A stretch of DNA of 64,000 nucleotides from Mammaliicoccus vitulinus (GCF_029024305.1 NZ_CP118974.1:2511069-2575068); one strand, 5' to 3'; shown: positions 25,513-45,303, counted from the first letter of the stretch. Translations and numbers: made by a program. Notes: generated from the sequence alone by a model not told the origin.

Positions 25513-26319
25513 TTATGAATGGACTTCAAGCAATTCATCAAGTTTATAATCAAAAAGTTGTTCGAAACCTTTTACTTTAACTTGCATTGTAATATCTAAA
25601 ATATTCAACCCAACAACTTTGCCGTCACCTTCAGGCGTAACAACAGTTGTTCCAACGTCAGGCAATTCATTTCTTACATCTTCATAATAGTCATTTTCAT
25701 ATTTTAAACAACACATTAATCGGCCACAAGCACCTGATATTTTAGTTGGATTTAAAGATAAGTTTTGATCTTTAGCCATTTTAATAGAAACTGGCTCGAA
25801 ATCACCTAAAAATGTTGAGCAGCAAAGCGAACGACCACATGGACCAATTCCACCTAATAATTTCGCTTCATCTCTTACACCTATTTGTCTAAGTTCGATA
25901 CGCGTTTTTAATTCATATGCTAAAGATTTAACTAAAGTTCTAAAATCTATTCGATCATCTGCAGTAAAGTTAAAAATGACTTTGCTTTTATCTAAAGTAT
26001 ATTCACAGTTTACAAGTCTCATATTTAATTCATGCTCTGTCACAAGCTCTTTACACAGTGACAATGCATCATCTGCGTCTTTTAAGTTATCCTGATACTT
26101 CTGAACATCTTCTTCTGTAGCATGTCGAATAACTTCTTTAAGTGGTAAGACAACATCATCTTTGCCGACGTGACGATTCGTCAGTTTAACTTGGCCAAGT
26201 TCAACGCCACGCTTAGACTCTACTACTACTAAATCATTTTCTCTAAAACGTTCCCCGTTAGGTGAGAAATATTCTTTCTTTCCAGCTTCTTGAAATTGAA
26301 CACCTATTATTTCATACAT
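25513..26319 (-). CDS. ricT: RicT/YaaT (PSP1 domain) regulatory protein
   Basis: 268-aa PSP1-domain protein. Its cysteine-rich centre (CGRSLCCSTF and CGRLMCCLKY) matches the Fe-S-binding RicT. In B. subtilis, RicT with RicA and RicF forms the Y-complex, which directs RNase Y cleavage of mRNAs. It is encoded between holB and yabA with short gaps. Confidence 0.93.
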   Translation of the reverse strand: MYEIIGVQFQEAGKKEYFSPNGERFRENDLVVVESKRGVELGQVKLTNRHVGKDDVVLPLKEVIRHATEEDVQKYQDNLKDADDALSLCKELVTEHELNMRLVNCEYTLDKSKVIFNFTADDRIDFRTLVKSLAYELKTRIELRQIGVRDEAKLLGGIGPCGRSLCCSTFLGDFEPVSIKMAKDQNLSLNPTKISGACGRLMCCLKYENDYYEDVRNELPDVGTTVVTPEGDGKVVGLNILDITMQVKVKGFEQLFDYKLDELLEVHS

Positions 26320-26323
26320 TTAA

Positions 26324-27250
26324 TCACCTCTTCCCATTTATAACCATTTGTTCTAATACTAACGTAGCATTAACATTTTGTGCTAATTTGCGGTTTGCTT
26401 CCGTAATAACTTGTATATATTTCGAAATATCATTTAATGATAAATGCTTACTTATTTCCGTAATTTCTGCCTCTAAATCTGGATATGCTTTGATAACCTC
26501 TAGCTGTATTTTAGCATGTAATACATCTTGAAAATAAGCGTTTAAACTATTTAAATACAATTGCTGTAAAGGACGTGTATTAGCAATTTTTGTGCATTCG
26601 ATCAAATATATCATGGCCATTTGCGTATCTTTCACCATTAATTCAGCTAATTTAGTGACTGATTTTCTTAGTTGTGTAAACGACTGCTCTTCTGTTAATA
26701 CAATAGCTTCTTCTTTATCAGAAGTAACAAAGCTTAAAGTATGTGCAATCGCCGAAGAAATACCAGACAGTTTTAGTTCTTCTATATAATTCTCTTTCGA
26801 TGCTGGTTTAAAATGAACAAGTTGGCATCTTGAGTGTATTGTTGGCAATATTTGATCTTTCTTAGTTGTAAGTAACAGGGCTATCGTATTTGGAGGTGGT
26901 TCTTCCAAAAATTTCAGTATACTATTTTCACCCTGTACTGTTAGTTTATCAAAAGCTTCAATAATGTAAACTTTATATTGACTTTCTATTGGTTTTTGAT
27001 TCATTTTTCTTAATAATTCTTCTATTTGTTGTTTCTTAATCGTTGTTTCATCTGATTGTATATATACGAAGTCAGGATGATTAAAGCTCTGAACTTTTGA
27101 AACACAATTTTGTTCAGCATCACATAATATCTGCTCAGCAAAATACATAGCTGTAGACTTCATTTCAAACAGGTTATCTCCTTCAAATAAGTAAGCATGA
27201 GATAACTGTTTAGCACTTATTAAATGATCAATTTCTTTTGTTAATTGCAT
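26324..27250 (-). CDS. holB: DNA polymerase III subunit delta' HolB
   Basis: Clamp-loader subunit, 308 aa. The Walker-A region is degenerate (GDNLFEMKST), as expected for a non-hydrolysing delta'. The arginine-finger motif IHSRCQ and sensor EEPPPNTIALLLTT are intact. The C-terminal collar domain covers residues 200-308. The DnaX partner is encoded 17 kb away in this window. Confidence 0.94.
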   Translation of the reverse strand: MQLTKEIDHLISAKQLSHAYLFEGDNLFEMKSTAMYFAEQILCDAEQNCVSKVQSFNHPDFVYIQSDETTIKKQQIEELLRKMNQKPIESQYKVYIIEAFDKLTVQGENSILKFLEEPPPNTIALLLTTKKDQILPTIHSRCQLVHFKPASKENYIEELKLSGISSAIAHTLSFVTSDKEEAIVLTEEQSFTQLRKSVTKLAELMVKDTQMAMIYLIECTKIANTRPLQQLYLNSLNAYFQDVLHAKIQLEVIKAYPDLEAEITEISKHLSLNDISKYIQVITEANRKLAQNVNATLVLEQMVINGKR

Positions 27251-27268
27251 ATTTTACGCTCCTTGCAA

Positions 27269-27293
27269 TAAAAAAGCTGCACTAACGGCAGCT
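27269..27293 (-). terminator. Terminator after darA
   Basis: Stem AGCTGC / GCAGCT (27275-27280, 27288-27293) with A6 at left, a U-tract on the minus strand, 9 bases after the darA stop. Confidence 0.75.
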
Positions 27294-27301
27294 AATCAGT
27301 T

Positions 27302-27649
<348 letters not shown>

Positions 27650-27664
27650 TTATTATATCATATT

Positions 27665-28285
27665 TTAAACTTGTTTCAGAAATTTTACTATCATAGAATA
27701 TGCTTCTTCTATAACCTTTTCCAATGGTTGAGTCGCATCAATAACTTTAATTCTATCTGGATACTCAGCAATCAATTTTTTGTATCCATCAGTCACTTTA
27801 TGATGAAATTCTATCTTCTCTTTATCGAGACGATTAGCATCGCGCTGATTATCTTTAATTCTATTTAATCCAACTTCAGCTGGCACATCAAAATACAAAG
27901 TTAAATCAGGATATTGGTTCTCAATAGCAAATTCATTAATTGCCTTAACTTCTTTTACCCCAATTTCACGAGCATAACCTTGATAGCTTAATGAACTGTC
28001 AACAAAACGATCACAAAGTACAGTACCACCTTTATTTAATTGCGGTAAAATTTTCTCTACTAAATGTTGTCTCCTTGCAGCAGCAAATAGTAAAGCTTCA
28101 GTTCTTTCATCCATTTCATCATCACTGTCTAACAATAGATTTCTTATAGCTTCACTTATTTTAATACCACCCGGTTCTCGCGTTAGTAATATGTCGTAAT
28201 CATGTTTCAACATTTCAAAAACTTTATGTATAACTGTTGTTTTTCCAGAACCTTCTGGCCCTTCAAACGTTATAAACTGACCCAT
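27665..28285 (-). CDS. tmk: Thymidylate kinase
   Basis: dTMP kinase of 206 aa with P-loop FEGPEGSGKTTV (residues 6-17), DR motif (CDRFVDSSLSYQGYAR) and LID region. It supplies dTDP for DNA synthesis. It follows the decarboxylase gene directly and precedes darA. Confidence 0.96.
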   Translation of the reverse strand: MGQFITFEGPEGSGKTTVIHKVFEMLKHDYDILLTREPGGIKISEAIRNLLLDSDDEMDERTEALLFAAARRQHLVEKILPQLNKGGTVLCDRFVDSSLSYQGYAREIGVKEVKAINEFAIENQYPDLTLYFDVPAEVGLNRIKDNQRDANRLDKEKIEFHHKVTDGYKKLIAEYPDRIKVIDATQPLEKVIEEAYSMIVKFLKQV

Positions 28286-29629
28286 TTATTGTTCATCCTT
28301 TACCTTAATTTGCTTATTTCTTATACCTTCCACTCTACCACCTCTATTAAGCCATTGTAAAAGAGAATCCACTATGTCTTGGCTAATAATTTCTCCCTTT
28401 AATATGACAGGCACACCAGGTGGATACGGAACCACATCTACTGCAGAAATCTCCCCTACTGAAGAACATAATTCAATATTCCTAATATCTTCAATATCTA
28501 TATATTTGTATGTAGTTGAATGACAAGGTAAATCAAATTGTTCCTCTTGCACATGGATACGCTCAACATCTATTTCAAATTTATTAATCCGTTCGATTAA
28601 TTCATCAAAAGGAAATCTATCCAAATGATGCCACAATGGCAGTACGAGAAGAATGAATTTTTGGTGGCATAACTCAACAAAGATATTTGATTCCTCAAAT
28701 ATACTTTGAACTTCAAATCCAGTTAACTTTTCGTGAGATACAATTAATTTAAGAGGGTCTTCTAGACTCCCTACCTTGAATCCTACTTGCTGTAAAGTCT
28801 CTATTAATCGTTTTCTATTCCTTTTGAAAAACTGATCATTATAGTTTTTATAAAAATTTTCTGCACTTTCAAGACTTGCCATTACTAAGTACGATGGGCT
28901 TGAAGTTTGTAACATTTTTAAATAGTCTTGAATGTCTGTTTTTATGTTTAAATTTTCTTTAATGTAAATAACCGATCCCATCGTCAAAGCTGGCAATGTC
29001 TTATGATAGGATTGCACAACAATATCTGCTCCATATACTATTGATGATTTAGGGAAATATGAACTGACGCCAAAATGTGCGCCATGCGCTTCATCTACTA
29101 ATATAGGAATATTATGAGCCTTTAATAACTTAATACTTTCTTCAATATCAAATGTTTCTCCATAATAATTCGGATAAGTAAAAACAGCTAACTTTATATT
29201 AGATAAATCCATACTAGATAACGCCTCCACACCGTTATACTGTCCTGTCTTTTCCGAAACAGTCATCGGCATCCATCTTGCATCTTGCTTTGTTAAATTC
29301 AAAGCATTATATATAGATTTGTGCGCATTTCTAGGAATAAGTATTTCACCAGATAAGTGTTGTACAGCATATATCACAGATAATATACCGACTGTTGTAC
29401 CATTTACTAAATACTGTCCATTATAGTGAGGAAACCTGTTTAGTTGAGACATGCTTTTTTGAATACATTCTTCTGGTTGGTGTAAATCATCTAATCCAGT
29501 TATTTCAGTCATATCCATAGCGACATTCAACTCATTTAAATAACCTATCGTATTATTATGATGACCAGGTACATGGAGAGAAATTGCTTTCTTCTTTTGT
29601 AGTGAATTCAGCTTTTCATTTATATTCAT
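28286..29629 (-). CDS. Orn/Lys/Arg decarboxylase family PLP enzyme (YaaO-like)
   Basis: 447-aa fold-type I PLP enzyme: SLHVPGHHNN near the N-terminus, VDEAHGAHFG, and the Schiff-base lysine in QSYHKTLPALT. The family includes arginine and lysine decarboxylases, but a short form is encoded in this position next to tmk in most staphylococci, and its substrate is not proven. The C-terminus carries the PPGVPVILKGE motif. It has its own promoter and lies just right of the first rrn operon's upstream genes. Confidence 0.88.
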   Translation of the reverse strand: MNINEKLNSLQKKKAISLHVPGHHNNTIGYLNELNVAMDMTEITGLDDLHQPEECIQKSMSQLNRFPHYNGQYLVNGTTVGILSVIYAVQHLSGEILIPRNAHKSIYNALNLTKQDARWMPMTVSEKTGQYNGVEALSSMDLSNIKLAVFTYPNYYGETFDIEESIKLLKAHNIPILVDEAHGAHFGVSSYFPKSSIVYGADIVVQSYHKTLPALTMGSVIYIKENLNIKTDIQDYLKMLQTSSPSYLVMASLESAENFYKNYNDQFFKRNRKRLIETLQQVGFKVGSLEDPLKLIVSHEKLTGFEVQSIFEESNIFVELCHQKFILLVLPLWHHLDRFPFDELIERINKFEIDVERIHVQEEQFDLPCHSTTYKYIDIEDIRNIELCSSVGEISAVDVVPYPPGVPVILKGEIISQDIVDSLLQWLNRGGRVEGIRNKQIKVKDEQ

Positions 29630-29660
29630 AACGATTACCTCTTATTTTATATTCTTCACT

Positions 29661-29689
29661 ATTATATCAATGATTACATTAGTCGTCAT
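29661..29689 (-). promoter_or_regulatory. Extended -10 promoter of the decarboxylase-tmk-darA group
   Basis: Minus strand: ATGACG, 17 bases, TATAAT preceded by TGA (extended -10). It lies between the rrn terminator and the decarboxylase start. Confidence 0.65.
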
Positions 29690-29705
29690 TTTTATTAAAA
29701 AATGA

Positions 29706-29731
29706 CAAAAAAAAGAGACCTAACAGGTCTC
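29706..29731 (-). terminator. Terminator of rrn operon 1
   Basis: Stem GAGACCT / AGGTCTC with an AAC loop and A8 on the left (a U-tract on the minus strand), 35 bases beyond the 5S 3' end. Confidence 0.88.
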
Positions 29732-29765
29732 GAGTGCGGCTCATCGCATCCATTTATAAATATTT

Positions 29766-29880
29766 GCCCGGCAACGTCCTACTCTCGCGGAACGTAAGCC
29801 CAACTACCATCGGCGCTAAAGAGCTTAACTTCTGTGTTCGGCATGGGAACAGGTGTGACCTCTTTGCTATCGTCACCAGA
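29766..29880 (-). rRNA. rrf: 5S ribosomal RNA, copy 1
   Basis: 115-nt gene reading TCTGGTGACGATAGC at its 5' end and ending GCCGGGC. The universally conserved region CCCATGCCGAACACAGAAG is present. End positions are estimated by similarity to staphylococcal 5S. It is separated from 23S by 89 bases. Confidence 0.95.
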
Positions 29881-29969
29881 CAAATAGTAAAAACTATATT
29901 AGAATGTATTGCACATTCAAAACTAGATAGTAAGCAGATTTTACGGCAAAAAACCGATTTAAAAATTTT

Positions 29970-34704
<4,735 letters not shown>

Positions 34705-34843
34705 TAGAAGTAAGCTTGATTAGCTCATCTTTGATTGGTTAAGCCAATCACTCTTTGAAGTACTTTCAGTACTCAATTATCGGAATTAAACGTTGACATA
34801 TTGTCATTCAGTTTTCAATGTTCATTTCGTCTCACAAGAATCT

Positions 34844-34872
34844 ATTATACACACTTCTTAAATCGAAGTCAA
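34844..34872 (-). promoter_or_regulatory. rrn operon 1 promoter P2
   Basis: Minus strand: TTGACT, 17 bases, TATAAT, 140 bases upstream of mature 16S. The leader between contains hairpins such as TGATTGG/CCAATCA. Confidence 0.85.
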
Positions 34873-34938
34873 CAACTTATTTAAAATTAATTTCCAAAGT
34901 GTTTTGATGTGTTAGTTATCTCTCGCTCACAAGATATA

Positions 34939-34967
34939 ACTATACACGCTATATACACCTAACTCAA
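34939..34967 (-). promoter_or_regulatory. rrn operon 1 promoter P1
   Basis: Minus strand: TTGAGT, 17 bases, TATAGT, 95 bases upstream of P2. This is the usual tandem-promoter arrangement of Firmicute rRNA operons. Confidence 0.75.
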
Positions 34968-35005
34968 GCCTAAAAATTACACAAAATAACCCATTGTTTT
35001 CAAAT

Positions 35006-35182
35006 ATGATTTTCTTCCACAATAATCTTGAACAATCATACTTGAAATCAATGGATGTTGTAGAAGATAATCAAGAAATTGTAGGATATACAAGGTTTTT
35101 ACCTGATCAAAATGTAACTCTGTATATAAATGCTAATTTAACTATGTACACACATGACGATTTAAAGTTGGAACTACGATGA
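35006..35182 (+). pseudogene. Orphan N-terminal fragment, possibly of a GNAT acetyltransferase
   Basis: A 58-codon open frame starts at the very edge of the rrn repeat (MIFFHNNLEQSY..., DVVEDNQEIVGYTRF) and stops just where IS21-like sequence begins. Its C-terminal part, IVGYTRFLPDQNVTLYIN, resembles the first strands of GNAT enzymes. The matching GNAT C-terminus lies on the far side of the IS remnant. No good ribosome site is seen. Assignment to GNAT is inference. Confidence 0.4.
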
Positions 35183-35443
35183 AGTTACTAGATGAAATAT
35201 ATGCTTACCAACGTCAACTTAGTCTTCAAGAATTGTATGATTTCATCGGAACATTAAATGATAGAGTTAATAGTCAATTACATCAAAGAACAGGGGATTA
35301 ATCGCAGTCCACGAAATCAGTAAATCAAAACTTAATTATAAAGAAGATCACTATATAGAGTCACTTAGGGTATCTTCTTCAAATTATCCAGAGATTGACG
35401 ATTTAGCAAAAGAGAATTTGAATGCGATTGAAGACATGTGCAA

Positions 35444-35447
<4 letters not shown>
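35179..35447 (+). pseudogene. istA remnant (IS21 transposase C-terminus), frameshifted
   Basis: Frame 1 (35179-35301) reads KLLDEIYAYQRQLSLQELYD and ends at HQRTGD-stop. The sequence then continues in another frame from about 35292, reading AVHEISKSKLNYKEDHYIES to a TGA at 35445-35447. The second part matches the conserved tail of staphylococcal IstA proteins. The DDE catalytic core is absent, and material is also missing between the two parts. Confidence 0.75.
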
Positions 35448-36119
<672 letters not shown>

Positions 36120-36169
36120 TTTTGCACATAATTATTTAAGAATAAATGTATATATTAACCTCGACGTTT

Positions 36170-36354
36170 ATACTCTGTATATTACAGAAATCATCATATC
36201 TAAAAGCCATAGAAAGAAAGGGTACGCAAAAGCATCCATTAACTACTTACAAAACCTTTATCCTGCAATCCGAATAGAATTACTGTCAGAAAACAATGGA
36301 TTTTATGAGAAACTAAACTTCCGCAACATTGGAACTGGATACAGATTACCTTAA
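36170..36354 (+). pseudogene. C-terminal fragment of a GNAT N-acetyltransferase
   Basis: An open frame without its own start reads YITEIIISKSHRKKGYAKAS and later NGFYEKLNFRNIGTGYRLP-stop. The R-K-K-G-Y-A loop is the acetyl-CoA pyrophosphate-binding motif A (Q/RxxGxG/A-like), and the FYEKLNF segment is motif B. The stop codon lies inside the first bases of rrn repeat copy 2. The 5' part is missing, probably split off by the IS21 insertion. Confidence 0.7.
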
Positions 36355-36360
36355 AAAATG

Positions 36361-36386
36361 ACAAAAAAAGAGACCTAACAGGTCTC
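36361..36386 (-). terminator. Terminator of rrn operon 2
   Basis: Same GAGACCT/AGGTCTC stem as copy 1, with A7 instead of A8 at left. Confidence 0.88.
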
Positions 36387-36420
36387 GAGTGCGGCTCATC
36401 GCATCCATTTATAAATATTT

Positions 36421-36535
36421 GCCCGGCAACGTCCTACTCTCGCGGAACGTAAGCCCAACTACCATCGGCGCTAAAGAGCTTAACTTCTGTGTTCGGCATG
36501 GGAACAGGTGTGACCTCTTTGCTATCGTCACCAGA
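36421..36535 (-). rRNA. rrf: 5S ribosomal RNA, copy 2
   Basis: Identical by eye to the 5S at 29766-29880, 115 nt. Confidence 0.95.
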
Positions 36536-36625
36536 CAAATAGTAAAAACTATATTAGAATGTATTGCACATTCAAAACTAGATAGTAAGCAGATTTTACG
36601 GCTAAAAAACCGATTTAAAAATTTT

Positions 36626-41360
<4,735 letters not shown>

Positions 41361-41499
41361 TAGAAGTAAGCTTGATTAGCTCATCTTTGATTGGTTAAGC
41401 CAATCACTCTTTGAAGTACTTTCAGTACTCAATTATCGGAATTAAACGTTGACATATTGTCATTCAGTTTTCAATGTTCATTTCGTCTCACAAGAATCT

Positions 41500-41528
41500 A
41501 TTATACACACTTCTTAAATCGAAGTCAA
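41500..41528 (-). promoter_or_regulatory. rrn operon 2 promoter P2
   Basis: TTGACT, 17 bases, TATAAT on the minus strand, identical to operon 1 P2. Confidence 0.85.
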
Positions 41529-41594
41529 CAACTTATTTAAAATTAATTTCCAAAGTGTTTTGATGTGTTATTTATCTCTCGCTCACAAGATATA

Positions 41595-41623
41595 ACTATA
41601 CACGCTATATACACCTAACTCAA
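41595..41623 (-). promoter_or_regulatory. rrn operon 2 promoter P1
   Basis: TTGAGT, 17 bases, TATAGT on the minus strand. The boxes equal operon 1 P1, but the upstream AT-rich stretch differs at four positions, which could alter UP-element strength. Confidence 0.75.
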
Positions 41624-41665
41624 GCATAAAAATTACACCAAAACACCCATTGTTTTCAAATATGA

Positions 41666-42514
41666 TTAATTCTCAACATATTCTTTTAATTTATCGTATA
41701 TTTTTTCAGCATCTTCGTAACCTTGCTTATATAAAGCGTCTAATTTCCTAGGATTTTTCTCAACTCTATCCACTGAGAGCGTATCAGAAGGTCTTATTAC
41801 GAATAAATTGCCTTTTTCTTCTTCCGCTTCTATCCATTCTAATGTTTTATTGTAATGTTTATATCTAATTGCCATAAGATGATTCACTTTAGGATATGCT
41901 TTTAGTCTAAAAACTTTAGAAAACTTACTTTGCTTTTTACGATAGCCTTTTGGTCTCGTTAGAATAAGAACGTTTTTCTTATATCCTTCTTCAATCGTTT
42001 TATTAAGAGGGATAGGGTTTACGACTCCTCCATCTAATAAAGTGTGTCCTTTGTATTGAACTGGATTAGCCATCAATGGTAATGAGCTTGTTGCTTCTAG
42101 CGCTGTTAATATTGAACCTTTAGTTTCATTCTTATCAAAATATACAGCTTCTCCAGTTTCACAGTCAGTTGTTACAACAACAAACTCCTCTTTAGCTTGA
42201 TCAAACTTTTCAAAATCAAAAGGTTCCAAATAAGTTGGTATATAATGATAAACAAAATCCATTCCAAATAATTCTTTTCTCTTCACATAATTAGAAAGAG
42301 AAATATATCGTTTATCTTTAATGTACTTTGTCGTCACACGATGGTTACGTCTAAATTGTCTAGATAAGTAACTTGCTGCCATGGAAGCACCAGCTGAAAC
42401 ACCGATATTGTATTCAAAATACAAATCCTTTTCAATAAAGTAGTCTAGAACACCTGCAGTGTATAAACTTCTCATTCCGCCGCCTTCTAATATTAATGCT
42501 GTATCTTTTATCAT
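41666..42514 (-). CDS. Patatin-like phospholipase (YjjU/RssA-type)
   Basis: 282-aa cytoplasmic-type patatin. Oxyanion loop LEGGGMRSLYTAGV (residues 9-22), nucleophile in G38-V-S40-A-G42, and catalytic Asp in D161-G-G. It probably hydrolyses acyl esters of membrane lipids. The natural substrate is unknown. No signal peptide. It is downstream of recR, and its stop codon is the exact edge of the rrn repeat. Confidence 0.88.
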   Translation of the reverse strand: MIKDTALILEGGGMRSLYTAGVLDYFIEKDLYFEYNIGVSAGASMAASYLSRQFRRNHRVTTKYIKDKRYISLSNYVKRKELFGMDFVYHYIPTYLEPFDFEKFDQAKEEFVVVTTDCETGEAVYFDKNETKGSILTALEATSSLPLMANPVQYKGHTLLDGGVVNPIPLNKTIEEGYKKNVLILTRPKGYRKKQSKFSKVFRLKAYPKVNHLMAIRYKHYNKTLEWIEAEEEKGNLFVIRPSDTLSVDRVEKNPRKLDALYKQGYEDAEKIYDKLKEYVEN

Positions 42515-42559
42515 ATTTACACTCTTTTCTATACCGTTAGTCTTTAGTTGAATGAAAGC

Positions 42560-42589
42560 AACCTGCTACATATTATATGTGAGCAGGTT
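42560..42589. terminator. Inverted repeat after recR, possible weak terminator
   Basis: AACCTGCT / AGCAGGTT (42560-42567, 42582-42589), with inner CATAT/ATATG pairing. There is no clear U-tract on either strand, so it may be a weak terminator or an mRNA stabiliser. Confidence 0.4.
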
Positions 42590-42601
42590 GTGTGTTAATT
42601 A

Positions 42602-43198
42602 TTAAATTTCCGTTCTTCCCGTTATAGCTTTAGAAAGTGTGACTTCATCAGCATATTCTAAATCGCCACCTACCGGCAATCCATGTGCAAGTCTAGTTGT
42701 TTTAATACCAATAGGCTTAACAAGTCTAGAAATATACATTGCTGTTGATTCACCTTCTATATTTGCGTTTGTCGCTAATATAATTTCGTTTACTTCATCA
42801 CTCTTCAAACGCTCTAATAATGATGGAATATTTATATCTTCCGGTCCAATACCTTCCATTGGAGAGATAGCACCGTGTAATACATGATATAAACCTTTAT
42901 ATTCGCGCATTTTTTCCATAGCTATAACATCTTTAGAATCTTGTACAACGCATATCACTGAGCGGTCTCTTTGCTTATCTTGGCAAATATGACAAGGAGA
43001 TACGTCCGTTATATGCCCACAAGTTTCACAATAAGTGAGTTCTCGCTTTACATCTACAAGAGATTTAGCAAAAAGTACAACATCGTCTTCTTTCATATCT
43101 AATACATGAAAAGCTAAACGTTGAGCTGTTTTAGGACCTATTCCTGGCAACTTCATAAAGCTATCAATTAGTTTAGATATTGGTTCTGGATAGAACAT
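42602..43198 (-). CDS. recR: Recombination mediator RecR
   Basis: 198-aa ring-forming repair protein that loads RecA together with RecF/RecO. HhH motif [17 protein letters not shown], a four-cysteine zinc site ([16 protein letters not shown]) and TOPRIM region ([24 protein letters not shown]). Two adjacent ATG codons are possible (43201 and 43198). The second gives the usual length. It overlaps or abuts the ebfC stop, so the genes are coupled. Confidence 0.96.
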   Translation of the reverse strand: MFYPEPISKLIDSFMKLPGIGPKTAQRLAFHVLDMKEDDVVLFAKSLVDVKRELTYCETCGHITDVSPCHICQDKQRDRSVICVVQDSKDVIAMEKMREYKGLYHVLHGAISPMEGIGPEDINIPSLLERLKSDEVNEIILATNANIEGESTAMYISRLVKPIGIKTTRLAHGLPVGGDLEYADEVTLSKAITGRTEI

Positions 43199-43200
43199 CA

Positions 43201-43521
43201 TTACATCATTCCGGGAATGTTAAGACCTTGTGTATGTTTACCTAAACGATCTGCTGTTACATCGTCAGCTTTAGATAAAGCGTCATTTGTTGCAGCTAAT
43301 ACTAAGTCTTGTAGCATTTCGATATCTTCAGGGTCTACTACATCTTCTTTAATGATAACGTCTAAAATTTCTTTGTGTCCAGAAACAACAACAGTAACCA
43401 TTCCGCCACCTGCTGTTCCTTCAATTTTTTCTTCTTTTAGCTTTTCTTGTTCCTCAGCCATTTTCTTTTGCATTTTTTGCATTTGTTTCATCATTTGTTG
43501 CATATTTCCGCCACCGCGCAT
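43201..43521 (-). CDS. Nucleoid-associated protein EbfC (YbaB)
   Basis: 106-aa DNA-binding dimer. The N-terminal methionine/glutamine-rich helix ([19 protein letters not shown]) and central beta-sheet [15 protein letters not shown] are typical. It is encoded between dnaX and recR, its conserved position in bacteria. An exact role in nucleoid organisation is not defined in staphylococci. Confidence 0.93.
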   Translation of the reverse strand: MRGGGNMQQMMKQMQKMQKKMAEEQEKLKEEKIEGTAGGGMVTVVVSGHKEILDVIIKEDVVDPEDIEMLQDLVLAATNDALSKADDVTADRLGKHTQGLNIPGMM

Positions 43522-43611
43522 AATTTCGTCCTCCTAATATCTATTTTGTTCATTATAGAAAATTAATTTTGTCATATTTATTATACATACCTTTAGAGGT
43601 GATGTCATGTA

Positions 43612-45303
43612 TTACTCATCAGTAACATGTACTGTATCTTCACCAAATAATTCTTGTGCTTTTTTTACAACATCTGCTTCTGCAGGCTTTGCTTCTTCCT
43701 CTGTTTCACTTTGAGTAGGATTCGCTTTTTTAGATTGAATGTATTGTTGTCTAACTTGTAACCACTGTGAATTAGGCACGCCAACTACTTTTACCGTTTT
43801 ATCTACTATCTCACAGACAATCGATTCAATATGATTTCTTTTTTCATCATTTTTATTAACTATTTCACAATGGATGTCTTCATCAAACTTTACAAGTACG
43901 TGATCTTCACTAGCAGCGACAGGTTCAGAATTCAACAATAAGCTTACTAAAGCTCTTTGTTCTTTCTCTTTCACTGATTCAATAACTGCTTGCCACTTTT
44001 CTTTTAGTAAATTCAAATCATCTCGATTAGCATGATCAAGCACACGCTCTATTTGTCTAATAGAGAAAACATGTTTAGATTGTTTTTTAGAAATGTTTTG
44101 TTTGTTTTCGATAGGTTTTGTTTTTTGACTAACACCATTTTGAGAAAGTTGATTAACTTGTGTTTCAAGTTGTTTAATTTTATTCATGACTTCACTTGAT
44201 TCTACATTGTTGTTTTGATCGCCAGATGTTGCTTGTTCTGTATTGTTATGTGCAATTAATTCCGTTAATTTAACGATAAGTATTTCTATATGAACATTTT
44301 GATTAATTGCGAAACGCATTGAAACTAACGTGTCGTTAATACAATCAATCATCTTATACATTGTATTTAAATTTATATGATGAAGTGCGTGTTGATCGTC
44401 GTCTTGCTCAGTTGTTTTAGCTACGATTGCATCTCTAATGAAATAAATCATATCATTTACAAGTCTATTCACTTCTTTACCGTCAGCAATAAACTCATGA
44501 TATCTCGTGAATGCCTGTTTTATATCTTTAGCAACAATATCACCGAACAACGCATTCAACGCTGCTTTATCAACACTACCCGTTACGTTCAATGCATGTT
44601 CTAACGATAAATGTCCATCGCCAAATGCAATTGCTTGATCCATAACGCTAAGTGCATCACGCATACCGCCTTCTGAGACTTGCGCAATAAATGATAAAGC
44701 GTCTTGTTCGTAAGTAATGTTTTGTTCATCTGCAACAAAAGCCAATCTACTTTCAATTTCTCCAGAATGAATAGCTTTAAAATCAAACCTTTGACATCTT
44801 GAAATAATAGTAGGTGGTATTTTGTGGGGTTCTGTCGTAGCAAGAATGAATATAGCGTGACTTGGTGGTTCTTCAAGTGTTTTTAAAAGTGCATTAAAGG
44901 CACCAGTTGTTAGCATGTGTACTTCATCTATAATATATACTTTGAATTTAGATTCACTTGGTGCATATTTTACTTTATCTCTAATATTTCGGATTTCATC
45001 TACACCGTTGTTACTTGCAGCATCTATTTCAATAACATCTGAATTTGTACCTTGTGTAATACCTTTACAAATTGCGCATTCATTACAAGGTTCTCCATTT
45101 GTATTTTCTGTACAGTTGATTGCTTTAGCAAAAATCTTAGCAATACTCGTCTTACCAGTTCCGCGTGGGCCATTAAATAAGTAAGCATGTGATTGCTTTT
45201 CTTTTTGGATTGCATTTCTTAATGTTTTTGTGACATGCTTTTGACCTACAACATCTGAAAATGATTGCGGTCTATACATTCGATACAAAGCCTGGTAGTT
45301 CAA
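43612..45303 (-). CDS. dnaX: DNA polymerase III subunits gamma/tau
   Basis: Clamp-loader ATPase of 563 aa. Walker A GPRGTGKTSIAK (about residues 45-56), zinc Cys in CTENTNGEPCNECAICKG, DEVHM box, and SRC arginine finger. The tau region after residue 365 is Q/K/N-rich. The start codon is TTG (45301-45303), with GGAGGTG about 7 bases upstream. No other start fits the conserved N-terminus NYQALYRMYRP. Promoter with extended -10 upstream. Confidence 0.96.
   Translation of the reverse strand: MNYQALYRMYRPQSFSDVVGQKHVTKTLRNAIQKEKQSHAYLFNGPRGTGKTSIAKIFAKAINCTENTNGEPCNECAICKGITQGTNSDVIEIDAASNNGVDEIRNIRDKVKYAPSESKFKVYIIDEVHMLTTGAFNALLKTLEEPPSHAIFILATTEPHKIPPTIISRCQRFDFKAIHSGEIESRLAFVADEQNITYEQDALSFIAQVSEGGMRDALSVMDQAIAFGDGHLSLEHALNVTGSVDKAALNALFGDIVAKDIKQAFTRYHEFIADGKEVNRLVNDMIYFIRDAIVAKTTEQDDDQHALHHINLNTMYKMIDCINDTLVSMRFAINQNVHIEILIVKLTELIAHNNTEQATSGDQNNNVESSEVMNKIKQLETQVNQLSQNGVSQKTKPIENKQNISKKQSKHVFSIRQIERVLDHANRDDLNLLKEKWQAVIESVKEKEQRALVSLLLNSEPVAASEDHVLVKFDEDIHCEIVNKNDEKRNHIESIVCEIVDKTVKVVGVPNSQWLQVRQQYIQSKKANPTQSETEEEAKPAEADVVKKAQELFGEDTVHVTDE

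Noticed and set aside
42560-42589. Inverted repeat after recR as an insertion-sequence end or attachment site
   Set aside because: It is a single short hairpin between two core genes without flanking duplications or transposase remains.
43900-44200. A-rich stretches in dnaX as a programmed frameshift site producing gamma
   Set aside because: The runs AAAAAAC are not in the A-AAA-AAC register needed for a -1 slip, and no stimulatory hairpin was seen. The 563-aa frame is complete.
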